Assembly: GCA_938039795.1 (NCBI GenBank) | Contig: CALHWU010000029.1 | Location: 1-17,791 of the forward strand | Reading direction: 5' to 3' | Length of the DNA stretch: 17,791 nucleotides | Source of the DNA: an uncultured Muribaculaceae bacterium | GTDB taxonomy: Bacteria; Bacteroidota; Bacteroidia; Bacteroidales; Muribaculaceae | Shown here: positions 9,156 to 17,089 of the stretch, piece after piece | Layout: each line of letters starts with the position of its first letter | How positions within the stretch are numbered: the first letter of the stretch is position 1 | Notes under the pieces: generated by a model | Told to the model about the DNA's origin: nothing | Seen by the model: the letters and a program-made list of their open reading frames with translations, nothing else | The model's database searches: none | Program-made: the position numbers and the translations under genes

Positions 9156-9335
9156 TTAAGCGTTGGTCACACTCACGAGGTGACGTACTTTGTTAACCAT
9201 TCCCATCACCGACGGAGTGTCTTCTTTCACCACCGTGTGATTCATCTTCTTCAGGCCGAGGGCATCGAGAGTGCGCTTCTGCACTGCCGGAGCGCCGATG
9301 CGGCTCTTGACCTGCGTAATCTTTATCTGTGCCAT
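9156..9335 (-). CDS. rpmD: Large-subunit ribosomal protein uL30
   Basis: A 59-residue L30 in the gap between rpsE and rplO. It starts MAQIKITQVKSRIGAPAVQK, continues with RTLDALGLKKMNHTVVKED and ends MGMVNKVRHLVSVTNA, the full L30 pattern (strand, QKRTLxALGLxK helix, second helix, last strand). The length is that of E. coli L30. It binds 23S rRNA near helix 38 and 5S. It lies 18 bases after rpsE and 15 before rplO. Confidence 0.96.
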   Translation of the reverse strand: MAQIKITQVKSRIGAPAVQKRTLDALGLKKMNHTVVKEDTPSVMGMVNKVRHLVSVTNA

Positions 9336-9353
9336 TTCAGTAATGAGACTTAT

Positions 9354-9872
9354 TTAACCGTTAAACACCTGTTCCATCGAGATACCGCGGACGCGGGCCA
9401 CATCGGCCGGGCTGCGCATCTCGCCCAGAGCGGCCAGAGTGGCCTTAACGAGATTGTGGGGGTTGGAAGAGCCCTTGCTCTTGGCAAGCACGTCGGAGAT
9501 GCCCACGCTCTCCAGCACGGCACGCATGGCGCCGCCGGCCTTCACGCCCGTACCTTCCGATGCAGGCTTGAGGATCACACGCGAGCCGCCGAACTTGGCT
9601 TCCTGCTCGTGAGGGATCGTACCCTTGTGGACAGGCACCTTGATAAGATTCTTCTTCGCAGCCTCGACGCCCTTGGCGATCGCGGCAGTCACCTCGTTGG
9701 CTTTACCCAGGCCCACGCCTACGACGCCCTTTTCGTCGCCTACCACTACGATGGCGGCGAAAGTGAACGTGCGGCCGCCCTTGGTCACCTTGGTCACACG
9801 GTTGATGGCCACAAGGCGATCCTTCAGGTCAAGATCGTTTGTCGACTTTACTTTATTGCTATTCTTTACCAT
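9354..9872 (-). CDS. rpsE: Small-subunit ribosomal protein uS5
   Basis: A 172-residue S5 of the 30S body, lining the mRNA entry with S3 and S4 and linked to decoding fidelity. The double-stranded RNA-binding-like N-terminal domain shows [20 protein letters not shown] (16-35) and [20 protein letters not shown]; the C-terminal domain has [20 protein letters not shown] and [15 protein letters not shown]. Start ATG is 5 bases after rplR. No Shine-Dalgarno precedes it. Confidence 0.97.
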   Translation of the reverse strand: MVKNSNKVKSTNDLDLKDRLVAINRVTKVTKGGRTFTFAAIVVVGDEKGVVGVGLGKANEVTAAIAKGVEAAKKNLIKVPVHKGTIPHEQEAKFGGSRVILKPASEGTGVKAGGAMRAVLESVGISDVLAKSKGSSNPHNLVKATLAALGEMRSPADVARVRGISMEQVFNG

Positions 9873-9877
9873 GATGC

Positions 9878-10219
9878 TTAAAATTTAAGACCGCCCTCGC
9901 GAGCTGCGTCGGCCAATGATTTTACCCTGCCGTGGAACAGATATCCGTTGCGGTCGAACACCACCTCCGTGATACCTGCGGCCTGAGCCTTGCTGGCGAT
10001 AGCCTGGCCCACCTTCGCGGCGATTTCACACTTTGTGCCGCCCTCGATGCCCTTCGACGAAGTCGAGGCAAGAGTCTTGCCCTGAAGATCATCGATCAGC
10101 TGCACGTAAATCTGCTTGTTGCTGCGGAACACCGACATGCGGGGACGCGCGGCAGTGCCCGAAATCTTGCCACGGATACGGGCCTTGATTTTATTTCTTC
10201 TGTCTTTCTTGGAGATCAT
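9878..10219 (-). CDS. rplR: Large-subunit ribosomal protein uL18
   Basis: A 113-residue L18 that binds 5S rRNA together with L5. A basic N-terminal arm ([20 protein letters not shown]) precedes [20 protein letters not shown], then [17 protein letters not shown] and the C-terminal [20 protein letters not shown] block, all family hallmarks. The final GGLKF is typical. It follows rplF by 19 bases. Confidence 0.97.
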   Translation of the reverse strand: MISKKDRRNKIKARIRGKISGTAARPRMSVFRSNKQIYVQLIDDLQGKTLASTSSKGIEGGTKCEIAAKVGQAIASKAQAAGITEVVFDRNGYLFHGRVKSLADAAREGGLKF

Positions 10220-10238
10220 TGTAGTATGCTTTTAGAGT

Positions 10239-10793
10239 TTACTTGGCGCTTGCCGACTTACCCGACTTGCGGCGGATAACCTCACCGACAAACTTGATAC
10301 CCTTGCCCTTATAGGGCTCCGGCTTGCGCAGCGAGCGGATCTTGGCGCAGACCTGACCCAGGAGCTGCTTGTCGTCGCTCTCCAGGATGATCAGCGGATT
10401 CTTGTTACGCTCGCTCTTGGCCTCTACTTTGACCTCCGGCGGAAGCTTTATATAGATGGCGTGGGAGTAACCCAGCGACAGCTCGAGCACCTGGCCCGTA
10501 GCCGCAGCACGGTAGCCCACACCCACCAGTTCCATCTCCTTGCGGTAGCCTTCCGACACTCCCACCACCATGTTGTGGATAAGAGCACGGTAAAGACCGT
10601 GCTGCGCACGATGTTCGCGGTCGTCGCTCGGACGGGTCAGAGTAAGATGTCCGTCCTCGACCGTGATCTGGAGTTCGGGATTGATCTTCTGGCTGAGTTC
10701 GCCCTTGGGACCCTTGACGGTCACCACGTCGCCGGACACTTTCACGGTCACGCCGGCAGGGATTGCTATGGGAGCCTTACCTATTCTTGACAT
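10239..10793 (-). CDS. rplF: Large-subunit ribosomal protein uL6
   Basis: A 184-residue L6 near the sarcin-ricin loop and the elongation-factor site. Two repeated alpha/beta domains are seen: the first to about residue 80, starting MSRIGKAPIAIPAGV with VKGPKGELS; the second with YRAAATGQVLELSLGYSH and the C-terminal RKPEPYKGKGIKFVGEVIRRKSGK in parts. It is the one gene here with a strong Shine-Dalgarno (10801-10808). It follows rpsH by 16 bases. Confidence 0.97.
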   Translation of the reverse strand: MSRIGKAPIAIPAGVTVKVSGDVVTVKGPKGELSQKINPELQITVEDGHLTLTRPSDDREHRAQHGLYRALIHNMVVGVSEGYRKEMELVGVGYRAAATGQVLELSLGYSHAIYIKLPPEVKVEAKSERNKNPLIILESDDKQLLGQVCAKIRSLRKPEPYKGKGIKFVGEVIRRKSGKSASAK

Positions 10794-10800
10794 AATCTAT

Positions 10801-10808
10801 CCTCCTCC
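10801..10808 (-). promoter_or_regulatory. Strong Shine-Dalgarno before rplF
   Basis: On the minus strand this reads GGAGGAGG with 7 bases to the rplF ATG, in the non-coding gap after rpsH. Most other starts in this cluster show no such sequence, as expected for Bacteroidetes, so it stands out. Confidence 0.7.
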
Positions 10809-10809
10809 A

Positions 10810-11208
10810 TTAATAAACGTAACACAGCACTTCGCCTCCGACCTTAAGGTCTTTGGCCTTCTTGTTGGTCATCACGCCCTGCGAAGTCGACAGTATGGCG
10901 ATACCCAGTCCGTTGAGCACGCGGGGCATGTCCTTGTAGCCAGTATACTGGCGCAGACCCGGACGCGATACCCTCTTGAGGTCCTTTATCGCGTTGACCT
11001 TGTCAACCGGATCATACTTCAGCGCGATCTTTATCACGCCTGCCGGGGTCTCACCGTCTATAAACTTATAGTTAAGAATATAGCCTTGTTCAAAAAGAAT
11101 CTTGGTGATTTCTTTTTTCAAGTTTGAGGCAGGGATCTCCACCACGCGGTGGTTGGCCTTGATGGCATTCCTCAATCTTGTCAGATAATCTGCTATTGGA
11201 TCAGTCAT
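10810..11208 (-). CDS. rpsH: Small-subunit ribosomal protein uS8
   Basis: A 132-residue S8, a primary binder of 16S rRNA helix 21. It starts MTDPIADYLTRLRNAIKANH, and the C-terminal RNA-binding half shows RVSRPGLRQYTGYKDMPRV, GLGIAILSTSQGVMTNKKA and ends GGEVLCYVY, the usual S8 terminus. In E. coli S8 represses the spc operon by binding the rplE start region; here the long gap just before rpsH is an alternative place to look. It is preceded by 129 non-ribosomal bases. Confidence 0.97.
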   Translation of the reverse strand: MTDPIADYLTRLRNAIKANHRVVEIPASNLKKEITKILFEQGYILNYKFIDGETPAGVIKIALKYDPVDKVNAIKDLKRVSRPGLRQYTGYKDMPRVLNGLGIAILSTSQGVMTNKKAKDLKVGGEVLCYVY

Positions 11209-11333
11209 TTTTTGATATTGTTTAAATTGATTCGGACAGGCCGAACAATATTTAATACTCGTCGGTTTTCATTCCGGAGAGCCGCCTCCGCCGTGCCGTC
11301 GACGGCACTATGGCAGGGCGTCCCGCGCAGCAT
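11205..11333 (-). CDS. Possible 42-residue peptide filling the rpsN-rpsH gap
   Basis: An ATG 4 bases after the rpsN stop opens a 42-codon frame that ends in TGA overlapping the rpsH ATG as ATGA. The peptide starts MLRGTPCHSAVDGTAEAAL and ends RPVRINLNNIKK, with a basic second half. I recognise no family. No Shine-Dalgarno precedes it. Its fit to the whole gap and the ATGA overlap suggest either a coupled leader peptide or chance; a random frame of this length stays open often enough that chance cannot be dismissed. Confidence 0.25.
   Translation of the reverse strand: MLRGTPCHSAVDGTAEAALRNENRRVLNIVRPVRINLNNIKK
11226..11249 (-). promoter_or_regulatory. Hairpin just upstream of rpsH
   Basis: On the minus strand ATTG-TTCGG, loop CCTGT, CCGAA-(T)-CAAT forms a 9-bp stem with one bulge, ending 17 bases before the rpsH ATG. 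No U-tract follows, so it is not a terminator. Its place suggests a role in translation of rpsH, but this is inferred. Confidence 0.35.
11293..11308. repeat. 16-bp perfect palindrome in the rpsN-rpsH gap
   Basis: GTGCCGTCGACGGCAC is fully self-complementary. As RNA it gives a 6-bp stem with a UCGA tetraloop, extended by GCC (11290-11292) pairing with GGC (11312-11314) over a 3-base bulge. It could be an RNA structure element or a dyad for a DNA-binding protein. Confidence 0.6.
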
Positions 11334-11337
11334 ATGT

Positions 11338-11607
11338 TTACCAGCTTGCCTTCTTTACACCCGGAATCAGACCCTGCGAGGCCATCTCGCGGAACTGTAT
11401 TCTCGACAGTCCGAACTGGCGCATGTAGCCTTTCGGACGGCCTGTGATGGTGCAGCGGTTGTGCATGCGCACCTTCGAGGCGTTTTTCGGCAGAAGCTGC
11501 AGGCCCTCATAGTCGCCGGCTGCCTTCAGGGCATCGTGCTTGGCGGCATACTTGGCCACGAGCTTGTCTCTCTTCACCTCGCGGGCTTTCATTGATTCTT
11601 TTGCCAT
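11338..11607 (-). CDS. rpsN: Small-subunit ribosomal protein uS14, zinc-free form
   Basis: An 89-residue S14 of the 30S head, needed late in 30S assembly. It starts [20 protein letters not shown], with [20 protein letters not shown] and [20 protein letters not shown], and ends KKASW. It has a single Cys (in HNRCTI), so it lacks the two CxxC pairs of the 61-residue zinc form; it is the longer Cys-less class, without the full middle insert of the 101-residue E. coli protein. It follows rplE by 21 bases. Confidence 0.97.
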   Translation of the reverse strand: MAKESMKAREVKRDKLVAKYAAKHDALKAAGDYEGLQLLPKNASKVRMHNRCTITGRPKGYMRQFGLSRIQFREMASQGLIPGVKKASW

Positions 11608-11628
11608 TTCTTATAGTCTGCTTGTTGT

Positions 11629-12180
11629 TTACTTTTTAGCATTCTTAAAGGGCAGACCGAACTCCTTGAGCAGAGCGTAGCCCTCTTCGTCGGTGTCGGC
11701 CGAGGTCACGAAAGTGATGTTCATGCCCATCAGCTTGCTGATATTGTCGATGTTGATCTCCGGGAAGATGATCTGCTCGGTGATGCCCAGAGTGTAGTTG
11801 CCACGGCCGTCGAGCTTGCCCTCGATACCCTTGAAGTCGCGGATACGAGGCAGAGCCACGCGGATCAGACGCTCCAGGAACTCATACATCTTGTCGCGGC
11901 GAAGAGTCACCATCACGCCGATGGGCATCTTCTTGCGAAGCTTGAAGTTGGAGATATCCTTGCGCGAGAGAGTGGCCACAGCCTTCTGGCCGGTGATGTC
12001 GGTCAGCTCGCGGATAGCGGTCTCGATGATCTTCTTGTCCTGAGTGGCGTCGCCCAGACCCTGATTGATCACAATCTTCTTCAGACGGGGCACCTGCATG
12101 ACGCTTGTATAGTTGAACTGCTTCTCAAGAGCAGGCACTATGCGCTCCTTATAGTCGTTTTTCAGTGTCGTTGTGCTCAT
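11629..12180 (-). CDS. rplE: Large-subunit ribosomal protein uL5
   Basis: A 183-residue L5, which binds 5S rRNA and P-site tRNA in the central protuberance. Blocks seen are [67 protein letters not shown] and the C-terminal [17 protein letters not shown] choose the ATG at 12180, which overlaps the rplX stop by one base (TGATG); an in-frame GTG at 12183 would add one residue. AGGAGAGGAG lies 8 bases upstream inside the end of rplX and could serve as ribosome binding site, though it also encodes the SGEEIK end of L24. Confidence 0.96.
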   Translation of the reverse strand: MSTTTLKNDYKERIVPALEKQFNYTSVMQVPRLKKIVINQGLGDATQDKKIIETAIRELTDITGQKAVATLSRKDISNFKLRKKMPIGVMVTLRRDKMYEFLERLIRVALPRIRDFKGIEGKLDGRGNYTLGITEQIIFPEINIDNISKLMGMNITFVTSADTDEEGYALLKEFGLPFKNAKK

Positions 12181-12500
12181 CACTTAATCTCCTCTCCTGA
12201 CTTTTGTGCGTAACGTACGGCGTGTCCCTCTGCGTCCTTCTTGCGGTAGACGCGGGTAGGCTTGCCGCTCTTGGGGTCAATCAGGCTCAGATTCGAAACG
12301 TGTACCGGAGCCTCCATCTTCACTAATCCGCCCTGCGGATGCTTGGCGCTGGGCTTGGTTGCCTTCGTGACGACATTCACGCCCTCCACGATGGCACGCT
12401 GCTTGGCCGTATCGACCTTCAGCACGCGGCCCGTCTTGCCGCGGTCGTCGCCCGCAAGCACGTAGACTGTGTCGCCCTTCTTGATATTAATCTTGTTCAT
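12180..12500 (-). CDS. rplX: Large-subunit ribosomal protein uL24
   Basis: A 106-residue L24, an early 50S assembly initiator near the tunnel exit. The KOW motif is at the N-terminus ([20 protein letters not shown], about 8-27), followed by [16 protein letters not shown] and [20 protein letters not shown]. The length is close to the usual 103-106. Its stop overlaps the rplE start by one base, so the two are likely coupled in translation. Confidence 0.97.
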   Translation of the reverse strand: MNKINIKKGDTVYVLAGDDRGKTGRVLKVDTAKQRAIVEGVNVVTKATKPSAKHPQGGLVKMEAPVHVSNLSLIDPKSGKPTRVYRKKDAEGHAVRYAQKSGEEIK

Positions 12501-12525
12501 TGTCTCTGTTGTACTTTCACGGGGA

Positions 12526-12891
12526 TTATAACACTTCCGGAGCCAGCGACACGATCTTCATGTTGGTGGCGCGGAGTTCGCGGGCCACCGGACCGAAGAT
12601 ACGGGTGCCGCGCAGTTCGCCGGCATTGTTGAGAAGCACGCAGGCATTGTCGTCGAAGCGGATATAGCTTCCGTCCTGTCTGCGGATCTCCTTCTTGGTG
12701 CGTACCACCACGGCCTTCGACACCGTGCCCTTCTTCACGTCCGACGAAGGGATCACGCTCTTGACCGACACCACGATGATGTCGCCCACTGTGGCGTAGC
12801 GGCGGCCGGTGCCACCCAGCACGTGGATGCACAGGGCCTCCTTGGCGCCGCTGTTGTCGGCTACAGTCAATCGGCTTTCTGTCTGTATCAT
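12526..12891 (-). CDS. rplN: Large-subunit ribosomal protein uL14
   Basis: A 121-residue L14 at the subunit interface (bridges B5 and B8), also the docking site of the silencing factor RsfS. It starts [20 protein letters not shown] and shows [58 protein letters not shown] and [11 protein letters not shown], an uninterrupted family pattern. It is 5 bases after rpsQ. Confidence 0.98.
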   Translation of the reverse strand: MIQTESRLTVADNSGAKEALCIHVLGGTGRRYATVGDIIVVSVKSVIPSSDVKKGTVSKAVVVRTKKEIRRQDGSYIRFDDNACVLLNNAGELRGTRIFGPVARELRATNMKIVSLAPEVL

Positions 12892-12896
12892 GATGC

Positions 12897-13154
12897 TTAC
12901 TTAACTTTTTCGATGATTTCTACTAATCTCCATCTCTTGGTCTTGCTCAGGGGGCGCGTCTCCATCAGTCTTACGGTGTCGCCTACAGAGCACTCGTTGT
13001 TCTCGTCGTGGGCGTGATACTTCTTGGTCTTGTTGACAAACTTGCCGTAGATGGGGTGTTTCTCCTTCCACTTCACGGTCACAGTGATCGTCTTGTCGCC
13101 CTTGTTGCTCGACACAACGCCTATGCGTTCCTTACGTAAATTTCTTTCTTCCAT
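12897..13154 (-). CDS. rpsQ: Small-subunit ribosomal protein uS17
   Basis: An 85-residue S17, a primary 16S rRNA binder of the 30S body with an OB fold. It shows [39 protein letters not shown], then [20 protein letters not shown] and WRLVEIIEK, all expected. A GAGGA sequence lies about 4-5 bases before its ATG (minus strand 13163-13159), a moderate Shine-Dalgarno-like site. It follows rpmC by 17 bases. Confidence 0.97.
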   Translation of the reverse strand: MEERNLRKERIGVVSSNKGDKTITVTVKWKEKHPIYGKFVNKTKKYHAHDENNECSVGDTVRLMETRPLSKTKRWRLVEIIEKVK

Positions 13155-13171
13155 AGTTTCCTCAGCGCTGT

Positions 13172-13369
13172 TTATTTGTTGTTGAGCTCACGCTGGCGCA
13201 ACTCTGTCTTCACGCGGGCTATCATGCGGCGGTCGCGGCGTATCTGAGCGGGATTGTCAATCGGAGATACCGAATGATTGATCTTCAGCTGCGCATATTC
13301 ATGCTCCATCACTTCCAGACGCTCCTTGAGGTCCTGCGTGCTCAGCTCTTTTATCTCTACTTTTTTCAT
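13172..13369 (-). CDS. rpmC: Large-subunit ribosomal protein uL29
   Basis: A 65-residue L29, a two-helix hairpin at the tunnel exit next to L23, where SRP and trigger factor dock. It starts [20 protein letters not shown]; the second helix contains the family motif [20 protein letters not shown]. The helix-turn-helix length is normal. It follows rplP by 6 bases. Confidence 0.96.
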   Translation of the reverse strand: MKKVEIKELSTQDLKERLEVMEHEYAQLKINHSVSPIDNPAQIRRDRRMIARVKTELRQRELNNK

Positions 13370-13375
13370 AATCGC

Positions 13376-13807
13376 TTACACGTTTTGAGTCGGATCATAG
13401 TCACGACGTACCACAAACTTCGTTATCACCGGAAGCTTCTGGGCTGCAAGGCGCAGAGCCTCCTTCGCGATGTCGTAGCTGACGCCCTCCACCTCGATGA
13501 GCATGCGGCCGGGAGTCACAGGAGCCACGAAGCCTTCGGGCGAACCTTTACCTTTACCCATTCGCACCTCGGCAGGCTTCTTGGTGATAGGCTTGTCGGG
13601 GAAAATGCGGATCCATATCTGGCCCTGACGCTGCATGTAGCGGGTCACGGCCACACGGGCAGCCTCGATCTGACGGCCCGTGATCCACTTCGACTCAAGA
13701 GTCTTAATGCCAAACGAACCGAAGGCCAACTGGTTGCCACGCTGAGCGATGCCCTTCATGCGGCCTTTCTGCGCGCGGCGGAATTTTGTTTTCTTGGGTT
13801 GTAACAT
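13376..13807 (-). CDS. rplP: Large-subunit ribosomal protein uL16
   Basis: A 143-residue L16 near the peptidyl-transferase centre and A-site tRNA. It starts [19 protein letters not shown] and shows [60 protein letters not shown] and [20 protein letters not shown] in order. These cover the family end to end with no gap. It is placed between rpsC (21 bases) and rpmC (6 bases) as in other S10 operons. Confidence 0.98.
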   Translation of the reverse strand: MLQPKKTKFRRAQKGRMKGIAQRGNQLAFGSFGIKTLESKWITGRQIEAARVAVTRYMQRQGQIWIRIFPDKPITKKPAEVRMGKGKGSPEGFVAPVTPGRMLIEVEGVSYDIAKEALRLAAQKLPVITKFVVRRDYDPTQNV

Positions 13808-13828
13808 CTTCTTTTACTATGAGTTGGT

Positions 13829-14578
13829 TTAACGGTTGCCTGCGCCGCCCTTACCGCCGCGGAATCCGCGGCCGCCGCGGTCGCGACGGGGAGCGCCCTG
13901 GCCCGGACGGCTCTCTTTGCTCTGAGCAGTGAATGAAGGAGCCAGATCTTTCTTGCCATAGACCTCGCCACGGCAGATCCACACCTTGACGCCGATCACA
14001 CCCACCTTGGTGTGGGCCTCCACAAGAGCGTAGTCGATGTCGGCACGCAGTGTGTGGAGAGGCGTACGGCCCTCCTTGAACATCTCGGAGCGCGCGATCT
14101 CGGCGCCGTTCAGACGGCCGCTGATCTGCACCTTGATGCCCTCGGCGCCGCTGCGCATCGTAGAGGCGATGGCCATCTTGACAGCACGGCGGTAGGCGAT
14201 CTTGCCCTCGATCTGGCGCGCGATCGTGCTTGCCACGATCTGGGCGTCGAGATCCGGACGCTTCACTTCGAAAATATTGATCTGCACATCCTTGTCGGTG
14301 ATCTTCTTGAGCTCTTCCTTAAGCTTGTCGACCTCCTGGCCGCCCTTGCCTATGATCAGGCCCGGACGCGAGGTGCACACCGTGATGGTGATAAGCTTGA
14401 GAGTGCGCTCGATGACGATGCGCGACACGCTGCACTTGGCAAGGCGGACGTTGAGATACTTGCGCAGCTTCGAATCCTCAAGGATATTGTCGGGCAGTTT
14501 CTTGACGTCATACCAGTTGGAGTCCCAACCGCGGATGATTCCCAGACGATTGCTAACAGGATTTACTTTCTGTCCCAT
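13829..14578 (-). CDS. rpsC: Small-subunit ribosomal protein uS3
   Basis: A 249-residue S3 at the mRNA entry tunnel, with the KH type II domain (GxxG loop GKGG at 77-80 in [16 protein letters not shown]). The basic residues tied to mRNA unwinding in E. coli are kept: R130, R131 and K134 in AYRRAVKMA. The C-terminal domain ([39 protein letters not shown]) is complete. It ends in a Gly/Arg-rich tail (about 229-249, [15 protein letters not shown]) that probably binds RNA loosely. It begins 3 bases after rplV. Confidence 0.98.
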   Translation of the reverse strand: MGQKVNPVSNRLGIIRGWDSNWYDVKKLPDNILEDSKLRKYLNVRLAKCSVSRIVIERTLKLITITVCTSRPGLIIGKGGQEVDKLKEELKKITDKDVQINIFEVKRPDLDAQIVASTIARQIEGKIAYRRAVKMAIASTMRSGAEGIKVQISGRLNGAEIARSEMFKEGRTPLHTLRADIDYALVEAHTKVGVIGVKVWICRGEVYGKKDLAPSFTAQSKESRPGQGAPRRDRGGRGFRGGKGGAGNR

Positions 14579-14581
14579 GCC

Positions 14582-14992
14582 TTATGCTTTCTTTTTAGCG
14601 TTTTCGATTGTGTCAACTATGAGAGTCACGTGGTTGGCACGCTTGCGGATACGGTAACCGCGGCCCTGGGGAGCCGGACGCAGACGCTTCAGCATCGGAG
14701 CGCAGTTAACGTAGATGGTGCTCACACACAGCTCGCCGTTCTCGGCCTTTCTCTCATTCTTGGCTTCCCAGTTGGCGATAGCGCTCCGCAGCAGCTTCTC
14801 GAGCTTGGCAGCGGCCTCCTTGTTGGAGAACTTCAGGATGCCCAGCGCACGGTACACTTCCACACCGCGCACCATATCCGCCACAAGACGCATCTTGCGC
14901 GGCGACGAAGGGATATTGGTCAGCTTAGCGAAGGCGATCTCCTTGCGCTCGGCCTTGATCCTTTCGGCAGTATTTCTTTTTCTTACACCCAT
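14582..14992 (-). CDS. rplV: Large-subunit ribosomal protein uL22
   Basis: A 136-residue L22. The globular part ([15 protein letters not shown], 29-43; then [18 protein letters not shown]) sits on the 50S surface, and a long beta hairpin (about 97-118, [20 protein letters not shown]) reaches the exit-tunnel constriction, the site of macrolide-resistance changes in other species. The hairpin shows no insertion or deletion that I can see. It is about 25 residues longer than E. coli L22 at the two ends. It lies 45 bases after rpsS. Confidence 0.97.
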   Translation of the reverse strand: MGVRKRNTAERIKAERKEIAFAKLTNIPSSPRKMRLVADMVRGVEVYRALGILKFSNKEAAAKLEKLLRSAIANWEAKNERKAENGELCVSTIYVNCAPMLKRLRPAPQGRGYRIRKRANHVTLIVDTIENAKKKA

Positions 14993-15037
14993 TTGTATTT
15001 TTCTTTCTTTTTTCTTGTTAATGTCGGCGCTCCGCTA

Positions 15038-15304
15038 TCACTTCTTGTTGCCGCCGTGGCCGCGGAAGTTGCGTGTCGGAGCGAATTCTCCCAGCTTGTG
15101 GCCTACCATGTTCTCGGTCACGTAGACGGGGATGAACTTGTTGCCGTTGTGAACCGCAAACGTATGGCCTACGAACTCGGGAGCGATCATCGAAGCGCGG
15201 CTCCATGTCTTGATCACCGACTTCTTGCCGCTCTCTTCCATCGCGGTCACCTTCTTCTCCAGCTTCACGCTGATATACGGCCCTTTCTTTAACGAACGAC
15301 TCAT
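15038..15304 (-). CDS. rpsS: Small-subunit ribosomal protein uS19
   Basis: An 88-residue S19 of the 30S head, paired with S13 and touching A-site tRNA and the 50S subunit. It starts [19 protein letters not shown] and shows [40 protein letters not shown] and [16 protein letters not shown], a complete family pattern. It follows rplB by 21 bases. Confidence 0.98.
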   Translation of the reverse strand: MSRSLKKGPYISVKLEKKVTAMEESGKKSVIKTWSRASMIAPEFVGHTFAVHNGNKFIPVYVTENMVGHKLGEFAPTRNFRGHGGNKK

Positions 15305-15325
15305 ATTTGCTTCTACTTAATCAGA

Positions 15326-16153
15326 TTACTTTTTTCTTCTTTCAATAATGTACTTCGAAGAGGCCTTCTTCGGTGCACGTGTCTTCAGACCCTTGCTGTA
15401 GAGACCCTTGCGCGAACGCGGGTGTCCGCCCGAAGCGCGTCCCTCGCCGCCGCCCATCGGGTGGTCGACAGGGTTCATCACGACGCCGCGGTTGCGCGGA
15501 CGGCGGCCCAGCCAGCGTGAGCGTCCGGCTTTGCCGCTGCGCTCCAGCGAGTGCTCGCTGTTGCCCACGACGCCTACCGTAGCCTTGCATGCGGCCAGGA
15601 TCTTGCGGGTCTCGCCCGAAGGTAATTTGATTATAGCATAGTCGCCCTCGCGCGAGATAAGCTGCGCGAATGTGCCGGCCGAACGAGCCATGAACGCGCC
15701 CTGTCCGGGGCGGAGCTCGATGCAGTGGATGAGGGTACCGACAGGGATGTTTTTCAGAGGAAGCGAATTGCCTACCTCGGGAGCTGCTTCAGCTCCGCTC
15801 ATCACCTTGGCGCCTACTTCCAGGCCGTTGGGTGCAATGATGTATGCCTTGGCTCCGTCGACGTAGTAGAGCAGCGCGATGCGCGCCGACCTGTTGGGGT
15901 CATACTCTATCGACTTTACCACGGCAGGCACACCGTCTTTGTTTCTCTTGAAGTCGATGATGCGGTATTTCCTCTTGTGACCCCCACCCAGGTAACGGTT
16001 GGTGAGGTGTCCCTCGGCGTTGCGGCCGCCCGAGGATTTTTTGCCGACTGTAAGAGATTTTTCTGGCGTAGTAGCAGTGATCGTACCTTTAAACACGCCA
16101 ATAACCTTGTGTCTCTGCCCCGGTGTTGTGGGCTTGAATTTTCTTACTGCCAT
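15326..16153 (-). CDS. rplB: Large-subunit ribosomal protein uL2
   Basis: A 275-residue L2, needed for subunit joining and peptidyl-transferase activity. The OB fold is in the first half ([20 protein letters not shown], 43-62) and the SH3-like barrel in the second. The conserved catalysis-linked His is H231 within [18 protein letters not shown]. The C-terminal extension ([20 protein letters not shown]) is basic as usual. It lies 7 bases after rplW. Confidence 0.98.
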   Translation of the reverse strand: MAVRKFKPTTPGQRHKVIGVFKGTITATTPEKSLTVGKKSSGGRNAEGHLTNRYLGGGHKRKYRIIDFKRNKDGVPAVVKSIEYDPNRSARIALLYYVDGAKAYIIAPNGLEVGAKVMSGAEAAPEVGNSLPLKNIPVGTLIHCIELRPGQGAFMARSAGTFAQLISREGDYAIIKLPSGETRKILAACKATVGVVGNSEHSLERSGKAGRSRWLGRRPRNRGVVMNPVDHPMGGGEGRASGGHPRSRKGLYSKGLKTRAPKKASSKYIIERRKK

Positions 16154-16160
16154 CTCTTAT

Positions 16161-16451
16161 TTATATGTTGCTGTAAAAGTCTATCGTCTGGCCTTCGCCT
16201 ACAGTGATGAAAGCCTTCTTGTACGAGTTGCTCTTGCCGCGGAGAAGGCCGCTCTTGGTCCAGCGGCTCTTGTTCTTGCCGCGCACCACTGCAGTGTTGA
16301 CGCTCACAACCTTGACGCCGTAAAGCTTCTCCACAAGGCTCTTGATCTCGGCCTTGTTGGCCTGGGGCGACACGCGGAAGGTGTAGCGGTTGAGCTTCTC
16401 CGTCAGCTTCGTCGCCTTTTCGGTGACTATGGGGGTTATCGTTATGTCCAT
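16161..16451 (-). CDS. rplW: Large-subunit ribosomal protein uL23
   Basis: A 96-residue L23 at the tunnel exit, the main docking point for trigger factor and SRP. It shows PIVTEKATKLTEKLNRYTFR, VSPQANKAEIKSLVEKLYGV and KVVSVNTAVVRGKNKSRW, which is the L23 pattern. I choose ATG at 16451 (MDITITPIVTEK), where the family begins. A TTG at 16472 in the same frame would add seven residues (MTNKQLE) and overlap rplD, but nothing in the family supports it. The chosen start leaves a 17-base gap after rplD. Confidence 0.95.
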   Translation of the reverse strand: MDITITPIVTEKATKLTEKLNRYTFRVSPQANKAEIKSLVEKLYGVKVVSVNTAVVRGKNKSRWTKSGLLRGKSNSYKKAFITVGEGQTIDFYSNI

Positions 16452-16468
16452 TTCGAGTTGCTTATTTG

Positions 16469-17089
16469 TCAAAGATTGTTTATGACCTCAAGGCCACCTT
16501 CCGTCAGGAGGATGGCATTGCTGTTCATTATCGCATAAGTGTTGACGTCCGCAGCGCGCATGATGCAGGCACCCGGAACGTTTCGAGCCGACAAATATAC
16601 GTTTTTATTATTGTCTGCTAAAATGACAAGCACCTTTTTGCCCTCGGCTTCAAGATTTTTAGCAAAATTTATAAAATCTTTAGTCTTCGGAGCCTCGAAA
16701 GTGAAGTTTTCCACCACTTTCACCTGACCGTCCTGCACCTTGTAGGTCCAGGCGCTGCGGCGGGCGAGCTGCTTCACCTTCTTGTTGAGCTTGAAGCGGT
16801 AGTCGCGGGGACGCGGGCCGAAAACACGGCCGCCGCCCACGAGTACGGGCGAGTTGATGTCGCCGATACGTGCGCCGCCGCCGCCCTTCTGCTTGTGGAG
16901 CTTGCGGGTCGAGCCCGAAACCTCGCTGCGCTCCTTCGACTTGTGTGTGCCCTGACGCTGGTTGGCCAGATACTGCTTCACGTCGAGGTATACCGAATGC
17001 TCGTTGGCGTCGATAGCGAATACGGCGTCGTTGAGCTCCGCCTTGCGGCCGGTGTCCTCACCTTTGATATTGTATATAGCGAGTTCCAT
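16469..17089 (-). CDS. rplD: Large-subunit ribosomal protein uL4
   Basis: A 206-residue L4 whose extended loop lines the exit tunnel; in E. coli it also represses the S10 operon. The basic Gly-rich loop is [20 protein letters not shown] then [11 protein letters not shown] (about 47-77), followed by [20 protein letters not shown]. The C-terminal half ends [16 protein letters not shown]. Its ATG overlaps the rplC stop by one base (TAATG). Codons 135-167 are strikingly AT-rich in third position compared with the rest. Confidence 0.97.
   Translation of the reverse strand: MELAIYNIKGEDTGRKAELNDAVFAIDANEHSVYLDVKQYLANQRQGTHKSKERSEVSGSTRKLHKQKGGGGARIGDINSPVLVGGGRVFGPRPRDYRFKLNKKVKQLARRSAWTYKVQDGQVKVVENFTFEAPKTKDFINFAKNLEAEGKKVLVILADNNKNVYLSARNVPGACIMRAADVNTYAIMNSNAILLTEGGLEVINNL

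Noticed and set aside
14012..15292. A 426-codon plus-strand frame opposite rpsC, rplV and rpsS
   Set aside because: It crosses three well-supported ribosomal genes in antisense and resembles no protein family; a codon-bias shadow.
16592..16599. TATATTTG on the minus strand inside rplD as a promoter box
   Set aside because: It matches the consensus but lies in the middle of a coding region in an AT-rich patch, with no -33 box checked and no gene start near; kept only as part of the patch finding.
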